Assembly: GCF_008630635.1 (NCBI RefSeq)
Contig: NZ_CP043869.1
Coordinates: forward strand, 2,479,160 to 2,543,159
DNA from: Neptunomonas concharum
Lineage (GTDB): Bacteria > Pseudomonadota > Gammaproteobacteria > Pseudomonadales > Balneatricaceae
Length of the DNA stretch: 64,000 nucleotides
Direction: 5' to 3'
In this document: in pieces, positions 36,734 through 46,099 of the stretch
Position numbering within the stretch: the first letter of the stretch is position 1
How the letters are laid out: each line of letters begins with the position of its first letter
The notes under the pieces: generated by a model
What the model was told of the DNA's origin: nothing
Databases searched by the model: none
What the model saw: the letters and a program-made list of their open reading frames with translations, nothing else
Position numbers and translations under genes: made by a program

Positions 36734-37905
36734 CAGATAGCGACGTATTCGCGTTTATGATGCGCTATAGCAGATAGGCGAAAGCGCCCTTGAGATCCGC
36801 TTGCTGCAATCTCATGCACATCACCATCTTGCGGATCGGGTGCTTTATAAAGATGGAGATACTCCTCGTAACTTACCTCTTTACGCTGCTCTAACATCAT
36901 CTGGTGCTCAGACGTAAATAAGCAGTTCTGGTAACCCTGGACAACACGACCTGAAAAAAACTCAGCCACGCAACCGGAACCATAACTGAAAAAGCCTATG
37001 CGCTTACCAGACAAATCCCTCTGATGATTCTCCAACAAGGAAGCTAAACCAATATACATTGATGCGGTATAACTATTGCCGATGATTCGGTTGTACGAAA
37101 GCGTATCTTGGATTTGTTGCTCTAAAGCCTCTACCGAGAGCTCGCTTTTATTAACCTTGGCCAAGTGCTGATGGGCTTTTTGCGCCATTCGGCTAAAAGG
37201 CAAGTGGTAACAGAAATGACTAAAATCAGCAAAGGAATAAGTGCTAGCCTCTCGGAAATGCTCCCACGCTTTTTTAAGCGCTCTCAGATAGATTTTCGTT
37301 GAGTACTTGCCATCTACCAGTGCGGTCTTTCGATAGTTCGGCCGCCAAAAATCCATAACATCTTCTGCGTAATTACCCACTTCTGGGTCAATGGATAGCA
37401 CGCGAGGGTTAGCAGTGATCATGATCGCAACGGCACCACAACCTTGAGTTGCTTCTCCTGGGGTATTCAAATCATATCGGGCAATATCAGACGCTATCAC
37501 CAATACTTTTTTCTCTGGCTGGCGCGCAACCAATGCACACGCCATCTGAATAGCGGCAGTCGCACTGTAACACGCCTGTTTCAACTCGACGATACGGCAG
37601 TTCTCGTTTAAGCCCAATAAGCGATGAACATAAACACCTGCGGCTTTTGACTGGTCAATACCAGTTTCCGTGGCAAAGAGCAGACTGGAAACCTGTTCCC
37701 CTGCCCCTTCTTGAACAAGTGGATAAGCAGCGTTGGCAGCCATGGTAACGATATCTTCATCGTGTGCAGCCATACCCATTTTTTCTTGCCCAATTCCCTG
37801 ATAGTACTTATCAGGGTCTGTCTCCTGAACTTGGGCAAGCGTCCTCAAATCCAAGAAATAGTTTGAGGTGTAGAAACTAATTTGATCAATACCAACTGAT
37901 GACAT
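36733..37905 (-). CDS. mvaS: Hydroxymethylglutaryl-CoA synthase
   Basis: 390 residues, the usual bacterial length. The catalytic triad is visible: Glu80 (FATETGIDQSKAAG), Cys112 (LKQACYSATAAIQMA) and His234 (FCYHLPFSRM). These sit one residue off the S. aureus enzyme's numbering. It condenses acetyl-CoA and acetoacetyl-CoA, the first committed mevalonate step. It lies 15 bases after the isomerase gene. Confidence 0.96.
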   Translation of the reverse strand: MSSVGIDQISFYTSNYFLDLRTLAQVQETDPDKYYQGIGQEKMGMAAHDEDIVTMAANAAYPLVQEGAGEQVSSLLFATETGIDQSKAAGVYVHRLLGLNENCRIVELKQACYSATAAIQMACALVARQPEKKVLVIASDIARYDLNTPGEATQGCGAVAIMITANPRVLSIDPEVGNYAEDVMDFWRPNYRKTALVDGKYSTKIYLRALKKAWEHFREASTYSFADFSHFCYHLPFSRMAQKAHQHLAKVNKSELSVEALEQQIQDTLSYNRIIGNSYTASMYIGLASLLENHQRDLSGKRIGFFSYGSGCVAEFFSGRVVQGYQNCLFTSEHQMMLEQRKEVSYEEYLHLYKAPDPQDGDVHEIAASGSQGRFRLSAIAHHKREYVAI

Positions 37906-37920
37906 ATGTGAGTACGTTCC

Positions 37921-38952
37921 TCAACGCTCCTCAAGAATGAGACTCTCATTCCCAAATAACGACGCTACATCCGGCATGCCTAATAAAAACATCGCTGTTG
38001 TAAACTCTTTGCGCAATCGCTCAATCGCTTCAATAACAGCTTCAGCCGACTCCATGGCGGGTTGTAAAAAGGGAGCCGCCACTCCACAAACAGAGGCGCC
38101 GAGTATAACAGATTTGACCATATCAATCCCATCTCTTACACCGCCACTGGCTACAAAACATCCTTGAGTGCGATAAGGCGCTGATAATCTTAAGGCAACA
38201 GGTGTCGGAATCCCCCAATCTTGGAAGACTAAGCCTAGATTTTCGGTGGGGTCCAAGCGCCGATGATGCTCGATACGACTCCAAGAGGTTCCACCGGTTC
38301 CTGCCATATCAAAGTGTGTAATTCCGGCACCTAGCCCTAACTCAACATCCGCAGGCGACAAACCCGAACCAACTTCTTTTAATAAAACAGGTACGCGAAG
38401 CTCGCTAACCAACACCTCTAGTTTTTCTGCCAGTCCTTTGAAATTAGTATCACCCTCAGGCTGAACGGCTTCTTGCAAAGGATTCAAGTGCAGATAAAGC
38501 GCATCTGCACCTAAAACATCTGCAGCTTGTTGGCATTCTTGAGCGGAAAAACCATAATTCAGCTGCACCGCCCCAACATTTCCTATCAATACGGCCGTTG
38601 GCGCATATTGACGTAATTCAAAACTGGATCGAGCAGCCTTATCAACAAACATTACCCGCTGCGACCCTACCGACATGGCTACCTGACAGTGCTCGGCAGC
38701 CAACGCAAGATTTTTATTAATCTTACGCACCAATTCATGATTCCCACCGGTCATAGAAGAAATCAACAGCGGGAAACTCAGTGTCTTACCCAGAAAATTC
38801 ACCGACGTATCAATGTCAGTCAGATTAATTTCAGGCAGTGCACGATGAATCAAGTGCAGTCGATCAAAATAACGCCGATCCCTTTCTATATCAGGATCAA
38901 TATCAAACGCTCTAATATGCTCTATTTTACGTTCATTCGTTTGGTCAGACAT
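37921..38952 (-). CDS. fni: Isopentenyl-diphosphate delta-isomerase, type 2 (FMN-dependent)
   Basis: 343 residues, TIM barrel of the Idi-2 family. Motifs: RKIEHIRAFDIDPDIE near the N-terminus, LLISSMTGGNHELVRKIN, MSVGSQRVMF, LLKEVGSGLSP, and the FMN/phosphate region FDMAGTGGTSWSRIEHHR. It interconverts IPP and DMAPP, needed when these arise from mevalonate. It shares one base with the HMG-CoA reductase stop, indicating coupling. Confidence 0.96.
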   Translation of the reverse strand: MSDQTNERKIEHIRAFDIDPDIERDRRYFDRLHLIHRALPEINLTDIDTSVNFLGKTLSFPLLISSMTGGNHELVRKINKNLALAAEHCQVAMSVGSQRVMFVDKAARSSFELRQYAPTAVLIGNVGAVQLNYGFSAQECQQAADVLGADALYLHLNPLQEAVQPEGDTNFKGLAEKLEVLVSELRVPVLLKEVGSGLSPADVELGLGAGITHFDMAGTGGTSWSRIEHHRRLDPTENLGLVFQDWGIPTPVALRLSAPYRTQGCFVASGGVRDGIDMVKSVILGASVCGVAAPFLQPAMESAEAVIEAIERLRKEFTTAMFLLGMPDVASLFGNESLILEER

Positions 38953-39986
38953 TAACGCTCCAGTTTCAGATGCGCTTCCATTAACTCACCAGGATTAGTT
39001 TGGGCAGCCAAAAGCGAAAGTTCACCACATAAAACCGTCGCCGCGCATATAGCAGCTAAACGGCGAGCATTTTCACCTGGCTTCCGCTCCTCTTTACAAC
39101 CTAAAAGCCGTAAGTTCTCTTCTACAAAGCCCAAACCTTTGCCATTACCGACACTACCAACAATTAGGTTTGGAAGGGTGCAGGAGAAATAAAGGTCGCC
39201 ATTTCTGACCTCTGCATGAACAACACCTTGAGAGCCTTCGATGATATTAGCAGCATCTTGCCCTGTCGCCAGGTAGAAGCCCAATAACATATTTGCATAG
39301 TGCGCATTCGCACTGCGCAAGCCACCCGCGATCATTGTTCCTATGAGATTTTTTTTGATATTGAGGTCAACAATTTTCTCAGGCGTAGTCAATAAGCGTC
39401 TTTCACACAGATCACGGGGGATAGTAATCTCACTAACCACATATTTACCACGACCTAAGATACCATTCACTGCCGTAGCTTTTTTATCTGAGCAATAATT
39501 GCCAGAAATAGATGAGTAACGCAGAGCAGGATACTCACGTAAAATCCAAGGAATTATTCGATCTGCCGCATTGGTCACCATATTGTGGCCGGATGCATCA
39601 CCGGTATGAAATTCAAGCCTCAGGTAAAGTAAATTACCCACAATTTGGCTATGCATATCAATTAGTTTTGCAAATCGGCTAGAGCTTGCCACGACCTCAT
39701 TTAACTCATCCTGTCGAGAAAGGATGCTAGTCAGTGCTTTATGTGCTTCATAAGCATCATCTGCTTCTAACAAAATGGAGCGAGTCATACGCTCGTCCAC
39801 TACCGTAGTCTTGATACCATCAGTAAGCACAGACACCCGAGCTCCACGACCCACCGAGTGCCAAAGCGGAGTTTCATAGGTCGCTAGAGGCACCGACACT
39901 TTTTCATTTAATAGATGCCCGCTAATTTTGAGCGGACCCACCCAACGCATCGGTATCGGTGCTTGTAATATTTTATGTGACTTCAT
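38952..39986 (-). CDS. mvaA: Hydroxymethylglutaryl-CoA reductase
   Basis: 344 residues, catalytic domain only and no membrane anchor. The dinucleotide motif appears as FHTGDASGHNMVTN, the catalytic lysine region as YCSDKKATAVNGILGRGKYV, and the late glycine motif as LIVGSVGNGKGLGFVEE. The DKK-GRGK stretch looks more like class I-type reductases than the Pseudomonas mevalonii class II enzyme; the class is uncertain by eye. It reduces HMG-CoA to mevalonate. First gene of the mevalonate operon, starting only 17 bases after a terminator. Confidence 0.92.
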   Translation of the reverse strand: MKSHKILQAPIPMRWVGPLKISGHLLNEKVSVPLATYETPLWHSVGRGARVSVLTDGIKTTVVDERMTRSILLEADDAYEAHKALTSILSRQDELNEVVASSSRFAKLIDMHSQIVGNLLYLRLEFHTGDASGHNMVTNAADRIIPWILREYPALRYSSISGNYCSDKKATAVNGILGRGKYVVSEITIPRDLCERRLLTTPEKIVDLNIKKNLIGTMIAGGLRSANAHYANMLLGFYLATGQDAANIIEGSQGVVHAEVRNGDLYFSCTLPNLIVGSVGNGKGLGFVEENLRLLGCKEERKPGENARRLAAICAATVLCGELSLLAAQTNPGELMEAHLKLER

Positions 39987-40002
39987 AACAACCTATATAA
40001 AC

Positions 40003-40033
40003 GAAAAAGGGCTGCTTGCCAGCAACCCTTTTC
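40003..40033 (-). terminator. Terminator between the tolC-like gene and mvaA
   Basis: Stem AAAAGGGTTGCT / AGCAGCCCTTTT with one mismatch, a four-base loop and five T residues on the minus strand. The T-run ends 17 bases before the mvaA start, so little room remains for a separate promoter between them. Confidence 0.75.
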
Positions 40034-40094
40034 AAGACTTCAGGCAGGCGGATTTTATCGGCCATACCCGTGTAATGCAAACATACCTGTTTGG

Positions 40095-41456
40095 TTAAGA
40101 CTCAGTATCAACAAGCTCTTGCAAATCAGTTGATGCAAGTGGTGCCATATCTACTTTCATTAAATCAAGTATTTCACCCATACCCTGCACCAAACGGTAC
40201 TGGGCAGCCATGTAATCATACTTCGCAGCAATCAAAGCATTCTTGGAAGAGAATACCTCGTTCTCAGTATCCAATAAGTCCAGCAAAGAGCGCTGCCCGA
40301 TATCAAATTGCTTTAAGTATGAGTCACGTGTGGAGATACTGGATTCAACATGCTGCTCCAAAAACTTCATCTGGCGGCCAAGAATCTCATAGGCATTCCA
40401 TGAAAGCTCAATACTTTCTAGCGTTTGACGGTAAGCATTAGCATGAATCTCTTTCGCTTCATTGATTTGATGATGTGTCTGACGAATACGTGCTTTATCA
40501 CTACCGCCGTTATATAGGTTATAACGCAAACGCAACATCGCCGTCAGGTCTTCGTTACTTCCTTCAACACCATCAATGTTGTCGTTCCATGTACGATCAA
40601 CTTCAAAGTTGAGTTTCGGATACATCAGGCTCTTAGCCGAGTTGTATTGCTCATTAGCAGCAACCACATCAGCCAAAGCTAACTTTAGAGTCGGATGATT
40701 TTTTAATGCACGATCAACCGCTTCAGATGAGCTAGAAGGAAGCACAGTTTGATCAAACACAGGCGGCGTTAACGCCCCAGGACAGCACACACCCGTAACT
40801 CGCTGGTAGTTCGTCTTTGCATCCAGAAGGTTATTTTCAGCCGACAACACATTAACTTCAGCCAGCGATAAACGACCTTGTGCCTGCTGAATAGAAGCCC
40901 TTGTTCCTAAGCCCGAATTAGATCGCTTACGAATCTGATCATAAACACGAACATGGTTGTAAAGTGTTTCATTCGCTTGGTTCAGTAGCTCCTGACGTTT
41001 AATAACTTCCAGATAAGCACGTGTTGCCTCAAGCGCTTTCTCTTCAGCCACTTCTCTAACACGATGGTTGCGTGCTTCCAAACGCGCAGCATGTCGATCT
41101 ACTTCGCTTGAAGTCAGAAAACCATCAAACAACATCTGTCGAATACTCAGGCTTGCTTCTCGTCGTTGTAGATCTTCATCACCGTCGCCAGTGTTCTTAG
41201 TTGACTGGTTTTTTGTCCACTCATAGCCCAAGCCAGCAGCCACATCAATCTTTGGATAAAAACCGCCTCGTGCCTGACGAACCTCCTCAAACACCGCATT
41301 CCTAGCATTCACTACGGATTTCACTTCAGGGTTTTTCATAACGGCATCAGCGACAACTGATTCCAGTTCTGCTGCATGTACTGCGTTCCCTGAGCCCAAT
41401 GCAATCGCCAGTGACAACAACGCCTGCTTTAGTTTCACTATGTTAGCCCTCGACAA
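40095..41456 (-). CDS. TolC-family outer-membrane protein of a type I secretion system (LapE/AggA-like)
   Basis: 453 residues with a signal peptide ending HAAEL. Two structural repeats contain the expected long helices; RQARGGFYPKIDVAAGLGYE, RQMLFDGFLTSSEVDRHAAR and LRYNLYNGGSDKARIRQTHH are typical of the TolC fold. The C-terminal GQRSLLDLLDTENEVFSSKNA and DYMAAQYRLVQGMGEIL match AggA/LapE proteins. It is the last gene of the secretion operon, 11 bases after the LuxR-type gene. Confidence 0.9.
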   Translation of the reverse strand: MSRANIVKLKQALLSLAIALGSGNAVHAAELESVVADAVMKNPEVKSVVNARNAVFEEVRQARGGFYPKIDVAAGLGYEWTKNQSTKNTGDGDEDLQRREASLSIRQMLFDGFLTSSEVDRHAARLEARNHRVREVAEEKALEATRAYLEVIKRQELLNQANETLYNHVRVYDQIRKRSNSGLGTRASIQQAQGRLSLAEVNVLSAENNLLDAKTNYQRVTGVCCPGALTPPVFDQTVLPSSSSEAVDRALKNHPTLKLALADVVAANEQYNSAKSLMYPKLNFEVDRTWNDNIDGVEGSNEDLTAMLRLRYNLYNGGSDKARIRQTHHQINEAKEIHANAYRQTLESIELSWNAYEILGRQMKFLEQHVESSISTRDSYLKQFDIGQRSLLDLLDTENEVFSSKNALIAAKYDYMAAQYRLVQGMGEILDLMKVDMAPLASTDLQELVDTES

Positions 41457-41467
41457 TAGTTGATTAC

Positions 41468-42091
41468 TTACGCAACCTGATTCGTCAGTTTTATAATTAA
41501 CGAAACTCGATCCGTCGTTTTCGTTTTTCGTAGTATTGAAGTAACGTGCGCTTTGACTGTTCGCTCGGTAATACTCAATATCTTTGCAATCTCTTTGTTA
41601 GACGCCCCGCCAACCAGCCTATCCAACACCTGTTGTTCACGGTCGGTTAGATCATACTCGACTTTTTTACTAAAATCAGCTACTCCACCTAAAGTTTGAG
41701 CAGAGCCGATATGTCGTTTCAACAATGTTTGAACAATCGTAGGTCCTGCCCATATATCATTCTTGGCAACCACATTGATCAACTGATCAAATAAAGAAGA
41801 GGTTACATAAGTATTGATATAGCCTCTAAATCCACGCTCTAACAGCCTAAGACCTTCTTGATCCTTAGGCATATCAGAGAAAGCAATCCATAGAATATTT
41901 GGGTACTGTTCACAGACGTCACTGACATACTCTGGAGGAGTAGATCCCAAATGAAGTAAGCCTATATTCTGCTCACTTTTATTAACAACAACCTTTTCTC
42001 TACTATTTACAATGACAGATGGTTTTATACCTGCAAACTTAGCCCAACGCTGGATCACTTCATCGTTAGCAGCGACAATATACAACTTCAT
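41468..42091 (-). CDS. LuxR-type regulator with a degenerate receiver domain
   Basis: 207 residues. The N-terminal receiver-like domain (1-125) lacks the phosphorylation machinery: the aspartate position after the third strand reads IGLLHLGSTPPEY, with His in place of Asp. The usual acidic pair is reduced to AND, and the conserved Lys is absent from RGYINTYVT. The C-terminal LuxR helix-turn-helix (about 145-205) is intact: YDLTDREQQVLDRLVGGASN, KEIAKILSITERTVKAHVTS. This layout recalls CsgD/VpsT-type biofilm regulators, though no VpsT-like c-di-GMP motif was seen. It lies between the adaptor and the TolC-like gene. Confidence 0.82.
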   Translation of the reverse strand: MKLYIVAANDEVIQRWAKFAGIKPSVIVNSREKVVVNKSEQNIGLLHLGSTPPEYVSDVCEQYPNILWIAFSDMPKDQEGLRLLERGFRGYINTYVTSSLFDQLINVVAKNDIWAGPTIVQTLLKRHIGSAQTLGGVADFSKKVEYDLTDREQQVLDRLVGGASNKEIAKILSITERTVKAHVTSILRKTKTTDRVSLIIKLTNQVA

Positions 42092-42198
42092 CTTAACATT
42101 CCATTAATATTCATTAAACCATCTAAAAAGCATAGTTCATAAATGAGTCACTGCTCAGATTATTGAAGGATCTTTTCTACGATTCTACTAAAGAGGCA

Positions 42199-43524
42199 TT
42201 AACGTTCAGTTAATGCCCTACTTTTTGCTTTAAGAATTGGCTTTAATATGTAGTCCATGACTGTTTTCTCGCCTGTTAATATATCCACCGATACGGTCAT
42301 ACCCGTAATTAAAGGTAGTTTCTCATTTTCCTGCCCAACATAGGGCTTATCGGTTTTGAGGCGCACAATATAAAAGGGGTCGCCCTCTTCGTTCAAGACG
42401 GTACTAGGAGATATAAAAAAGACTTCAGCACCAACTCCACCGTAAATACTAAAATCATAAGCTGAAACTTTTATTATAGCTTTTTGCCCTTTATTAACTT
42501 GGGCAATATCAGAAGGCCTTATTTTAGCTTCAACTAATAAAGTATCCTCCCATGGAATAATATTTAGAAGTGTATCGCCAGGCTGAATAACACCTTCAAC
42601 GGTATTAATAAGAATTTGCTTAATAGTTCCTTTAACCGGAGCTCGAACTTCTGTTCGTGTTATACGGTCTTGCATTCCACCTAAAGCTTCTTTCAAACGC
42701 GCCGCCTCAGATAAGGTTTCATTTAACTCAGCCCGCGCCATACTGATAAACTGTAATTCAGCTTCATCAAGTTTTTTCTGTGTCTCATTGAGTGACGACT
42801 GTATGCGGGGAATACTTAAACGAATACCATCCAACTCGCCCGCTAAGTCATTTACTTGTCGTTTAAGACGGAGGAACTCTACCTCTGATATTACCCCCTC
42901 CGCTACCAAAGGTTCAGTTATCCTCATCTCCTGACGCAGCAAGCTGTAGCTTCTTGAAGTCTGTGTTTTTTTAGACTCAGCTTGTAAAAGCTCCTGGCGT
43001 TTTTGCTCAACTTGCTGTCCCAGCACGGCCAGATTTGCAGTTAGCTCGTTCTTACGGGCTTGATAAAGCGTTTGCTCTTGCTCGATCAGATTAAGGAAGG
43101 TTTCAGGGAAATTCTCAGGTGCCTTAAAAGGTTCCCCACTTGCTTCTGCCTTAAGACGCGCTGCTTTTGCTAGCAACTCCATCTCGCGAACTTTATTTTC
43201 TTTAAAGGAGCTTGCAAACCGAGTGTCATCAATACGCATGAGCACCTGCCCTTTCTCGACAAGCTCACCCTCTGAAACCAATATCTCCGAAATGATGCCA
43301 CCCTCTAAGTTTTGAACAACCTGCAACTGCTTAGAGGGAATAATTTCCCCTTCACCGCGGCTAATTTCATCCAGGGTTGCCCAATTTGCCCAAACAAGAG
43401 CGATCGTAAAAAACAGTGCCACACACCATAACAGAAGCTGCGCTCCCTTAGGCGTTTGCTCTAAGACAGCTTCGCTCACACTCGACATAAAGACTAAATC
43501 ATCTTTAGATGTTTTCTTATTCAT
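42199..43524 (-). CDS. HlyD-family type I secretion membrane-fusion protein (LapC-like)
   Basis: 441 residues. One transmembrane helix near 28-50 (LLLWCVALFFTIALVWANWA), a lipoyl-like half motif (EIIPSKQLQVVQNLEGGIIS), a long coiled coil at about 130-290, and the second lipoyl half with RAPVKGTIKQILINTVEGVI. The end (GMTVSVDILTGEKTVMDYIL) is the family signature. It bridges the ABC transporter to the TolC-like protein. Nine bases after the ABC gene. Confidence 0.93.
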   Translation of the reverse strand: MNKKTSKDDLVFMSSVSEAVLEQTPKGAQLLLWCVALFFTIALVWANWATLDEISRGEGEIIPSKQLQVVQNLEGGIISEILVSEGELVEKGQVLMRIDDTRFASSFKENKVREMELLAKAARLKAEASGEPFKAPENFPETFLNLIEQEQTLYQARKNELTANLAVLGQQVEQKRQELLQAESKKTQTSRSYSLLRQEMRITEPLVAEGVISEVEFLRLKRQVNDLAGELDGIRLSIPRIQSSLNETQKKLDEAELQFISMARAELNETLSEAARLKEALGGMQDRITRTEVRAPVKGTIKQILINTVEGVIQPGDTLLNIIPWEDTLLVEAKIRPSDIAQVNKGQKAIIKVSAYDFSIYGGVGAEVFFISPSTVLNEEGDPFYIVRLKTDKPYVGQENEKLPLITGMTVSVDILTGEKTVMDYILKPILKAKSRALTER

Positions 43525-43533
43525 TTGCTTCCC

Positions 43534-45654
43534 TTAACGCTGAATGTGGAGTCGACCTTGTTTAAGTGCATCCAGAACGACAGCTTTAGGCCCATCAGCA
43601 ACAATCAAACCATTATCAACCACGATAATTCTATCAACCATTGATAGGAGAGACATTTTGTGAGTCACCAACACCAGCGTCTTGTCATGCGAATACTCCT
43701 GTAACCGCTGGCGTATAAAGTCTTCGGATGTGTTATCCATAGAATTTGTTGGCTCATCGAGAATCAATATATTGGGTTTATGAATCAAAGCTCTGGCAAT
43801 AGCCACAGCTTGACGCTGACCACCAGACAAGGCTGATCCACGCTCACCTACCTCAAGATCGAACCCCATTGCATGGCGGTTGACAAACTGATCTACCCCG
43901 GCCAATGTCGCAGCTTCCAGCAAGGTAGCATCATTCACCTCAGGAGATCCCATCACAATGTTATCCCGCACACTGCCATCAAACAGAAGAATATCTTGAG
44001 GCACATATCCGATGTTTCGCCTCAAATCGACAGGGTCTATTTGATTAAGATCTATACCATCCAGCCGAATCGTACCCTGATCCGGTTTGTAAAGTCCCAT
44101 CAATAGCTTCTCAATTGTTGACTTACCTGATCCAATTCGCCCAATCAGCGCCACTCGATCACCCGCCTTCAACTTGAAAGAAATTTTCTCTAATGAAACT
44201 TGCTCAGTGCCTGGGTATTTAAAATGGACATCTTTAAACTCCACCTGCCCCTTTAACTCCGGACGATGCACAAATTGTCTTCCTGCATCCCGCTCATCCG
44301 GCAGTGCCATGATTTGATTGAGTGTCTCTAACGCGGTGCGTGACTGATGATAACTGGTAACCAAAGATGCCACTTGCGCCATTGGTTGCAGAACGCGCCC
44401 AGACAACATAACGCAGGCAATTAAGGCCCCCATAGATAGCTCGCGCTCAGAAATAAGGTAAACACCGGCGATAATTAAACAGACAGAAGCCATCTGCGTA
44501 ACAAAGCCTGCAAAATTCACAACAGAAGAGGATAGCATCTTTGCATGCAGGCCCCATTTAGCTATATACCCTACTGCTTGTTCCCAACGAAGCTGCAAAG
44601 AGGAAGCCGCCCGCTGCGTCTTCACTGTTTCCATCGCCGTCAGGGACTCAATCAACGTCGCATTTTTTTGCGCAGACGAAGCAAAGGTTTTTTCAACAGC
44701 AGCCTTAAGCTTACGGGTTACAATCAAGGAATAGATAAGAATAAGCGGTATACCTGCCAGCGGCACAAGTACTAAAGGCCCGCCGATCATCCCTATCACT
44801 AATAAAAAGATGATCGCAAAAGGGATATCAATCAATACTGTATTGGTTGTCGAGCTTAAAAAGGAGCGAATACTTTCAAACTCTCTAAGATTGTTTGCAA
44901 ATACACCAACCGACTTAGGCATAGCACCGTACTGGAGCGCCATCACCTTTTCAAACAGCATGGAAGACAAGATAATGTCTGTTTTCTTACCTGCTATTTC
45001 AATGAAATAGGCCCTGAGCATCTTTAACCCAAAGTCAAACAGATAGACGACAAACACACCAATCGCTAGCACCCAGAGCGTTTCAATAGCACTGTTCGGT
45101 ACTACCCGATCATAGACATTCATGACAAACAAAGGGTTTGCCAACACAAAGAGGTTTATCAGAAAAGAGGCCACTAATACATCACGATAGATTTTAGCTG
45201 ATCGCCAAACGGTTCCCCAAAACCAATGCCCTTCCTGTTGGTCCAATATTCTCGACACGCGTTCAGTAAACCGATATTCCAAACGCACAAATAAAGCATA
45301 ACCAGAATAACTATCTGCAAGCTGATCCAACGGCAAACGGTGAGCTCCACCACTTTCCGGCTGTAAAATCACTGCCTCCCTGCTCTCCATATCAATCTCT
45401 TGCAAAATGCAAGCTTGGTCATTTTCCAAAAGCAACACAGCAGGCAAGGTCAATGGGGATATAGTTTCCAGCTTTCGCTCCATCAGCTTCGCCGAAAAGC
45501 CCGCCCGTTTAGCTGCGCGAATAAACAGCGCAGGCGTTAATTTATGATCGACCAATGGTAAACCATCCCGCAGTACTTCGGCTGACATAGGATGATGGTT
45601 CTGTTGGGTCAAATAAACTAAGCAACTGAGTAAAGGATCTTGAATTTCTTCCAT
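43534..45654 (-). CDS. Type I secretion ABC transporter with C39-like domain (LapB-like)
   Basis: 706 residues. Residues 1-130 are a C39 peptidase-like domain (DPLLSCLVYLTQQNHHP, LRDGLPLVDHKLTPALF) that appears to lack the catalytic residues, as in LapB. The membrane domain spans about 150-430. The ATPase shows Walker A GRIGSGKST, signature LSGGQRQAVAIARAL and Walker B ILILDEPTNSMD. LapB-type systems export giant RTX adhesins; no such adhesin gene is in this window. First gene of the operon; a small gene diverges upstream. Confidence 0.93.
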   Translation of the reverse strand: MEEIQDPLLSCLVYLTQQNHHPMSAEVLRDGLPLVDHKLTPALFIRAAKRAGFSAKLMERKLETISPLTLPAVLLLENDQACILQEIDMESREAVILQPESGGAHRLPLDQLADSYSGYALFVRLEYRFTERVSRILDQQEGHWFWGTVWRSAKIYRDVLVASFLINLFVLANPLFVMNVYDRVVPNSAIETLWVLAIGVFVVYLFDFGLKMLRAYFIEIAGKKTDIILSSMLFEKVMALQYGAMPKSVGVFANNLREFESIRSFLSSTTNTVLIDIPFAIIFLLVIGMIGGPLVLVPLAGIPLILIYSLIVTRKLKAAVEKTFASSAQKNATLIESLTAMETVKTQRAASSLQLRWEQAVGYIAKWGLHAKMLSSSVVNFAGFVTQMASVCLIIAGVYLISERELSMGALIACVMLSGRVLQPMAQVASLVTSYHQSRTALETLNQIMALPDERDAGRQFVHRPELKGQVEFKDVHFKYPGTEQVSLEKISFKLKAGDRVALIGRIGSGKSTIEKLLMGLYKPDQGTIRLDGIDLNQIDPVDLRRNIGYVPQDILLFDGSVRDNIVMGSPEVNDATLLEAATLAGVDQFVNRHAMGFDLEVGERGSALSGGQRQAVAIARALIHKPNILILDEPTNSMDNTSEDFIRQRLQEYSHDKTLVLVTHKMSLLSMVDRIIVVDNGLIVADGPKAVVLDALKQGRLHIQR

Positions 45655-45723
45655 TTTCTTGACCAGCCTCTAAAAGGGACTCCATACTAGCATAAAATAA
45701 ATTAACTATAAGACGAGTGCTTT

Positions 45724-46092
45724 ATGTTATATGCCATTCGAAATGAACAAGGAAAAATCACCAGCTTATCGGAAACCTTTCAAGAGGGCGCCGAAGCGGT
45801 AGACTTATCACACCCGGATGTTCGCTCGTTCCTCTCTTTCAAAGATGATAGTTTTTCACCGGATACTTACCTAGATCAATCCGACATTGCCATCGCAAGG
45901 ATTGTCGAAGACTTGATTGAACTCTTGGTCTCAAGAAATCTGATTATTTTTACCGACCTACCTGATGTCGCCCAACGTAAACTTCTTACTCGGAAACTTG
46001 CACGAAAACTGATTGCTGGCGAAGAGGAAGATGATACAGAACCATCGCTATCAGACAGCTCTTTCTTAGCGGACGACAGCACATTAATTTAA
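45724..46092 (+). CDS. Conserved small protein next to lapB-like gene
   Basis: 122 residues, acidic, no signal peptide or membrane segment. MLYAIRNEQGKITSLSETFQ, IARIVEDLIELLVSRNLIIF and TDLPDVAQRKLLTRKLARKL suggest a compact helical protein with a disordered acidic tail (EEEDDTEPSLSDSSFL). I recall similar genes beside lap-type secretion loci, sometimes misnamed tryptophan synthase beta subunit; no such enzyme fold is visible. It diverges from the ABC transporter. Function unknown. Confidence 0.7.
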   Translation: MLYAIRNEQGKITSLSETFQEGAEAVDLSHPDVRSFLSFKDDSFSPDTYLDQSDIAIARIVEDLIELLVSRNLIIFTDLPDVAQRKLLTRKLARKLIAGEEEDDTEPSLSDSSFLADDSTLI

Positions 46093-46099
46093 GCCTTAT

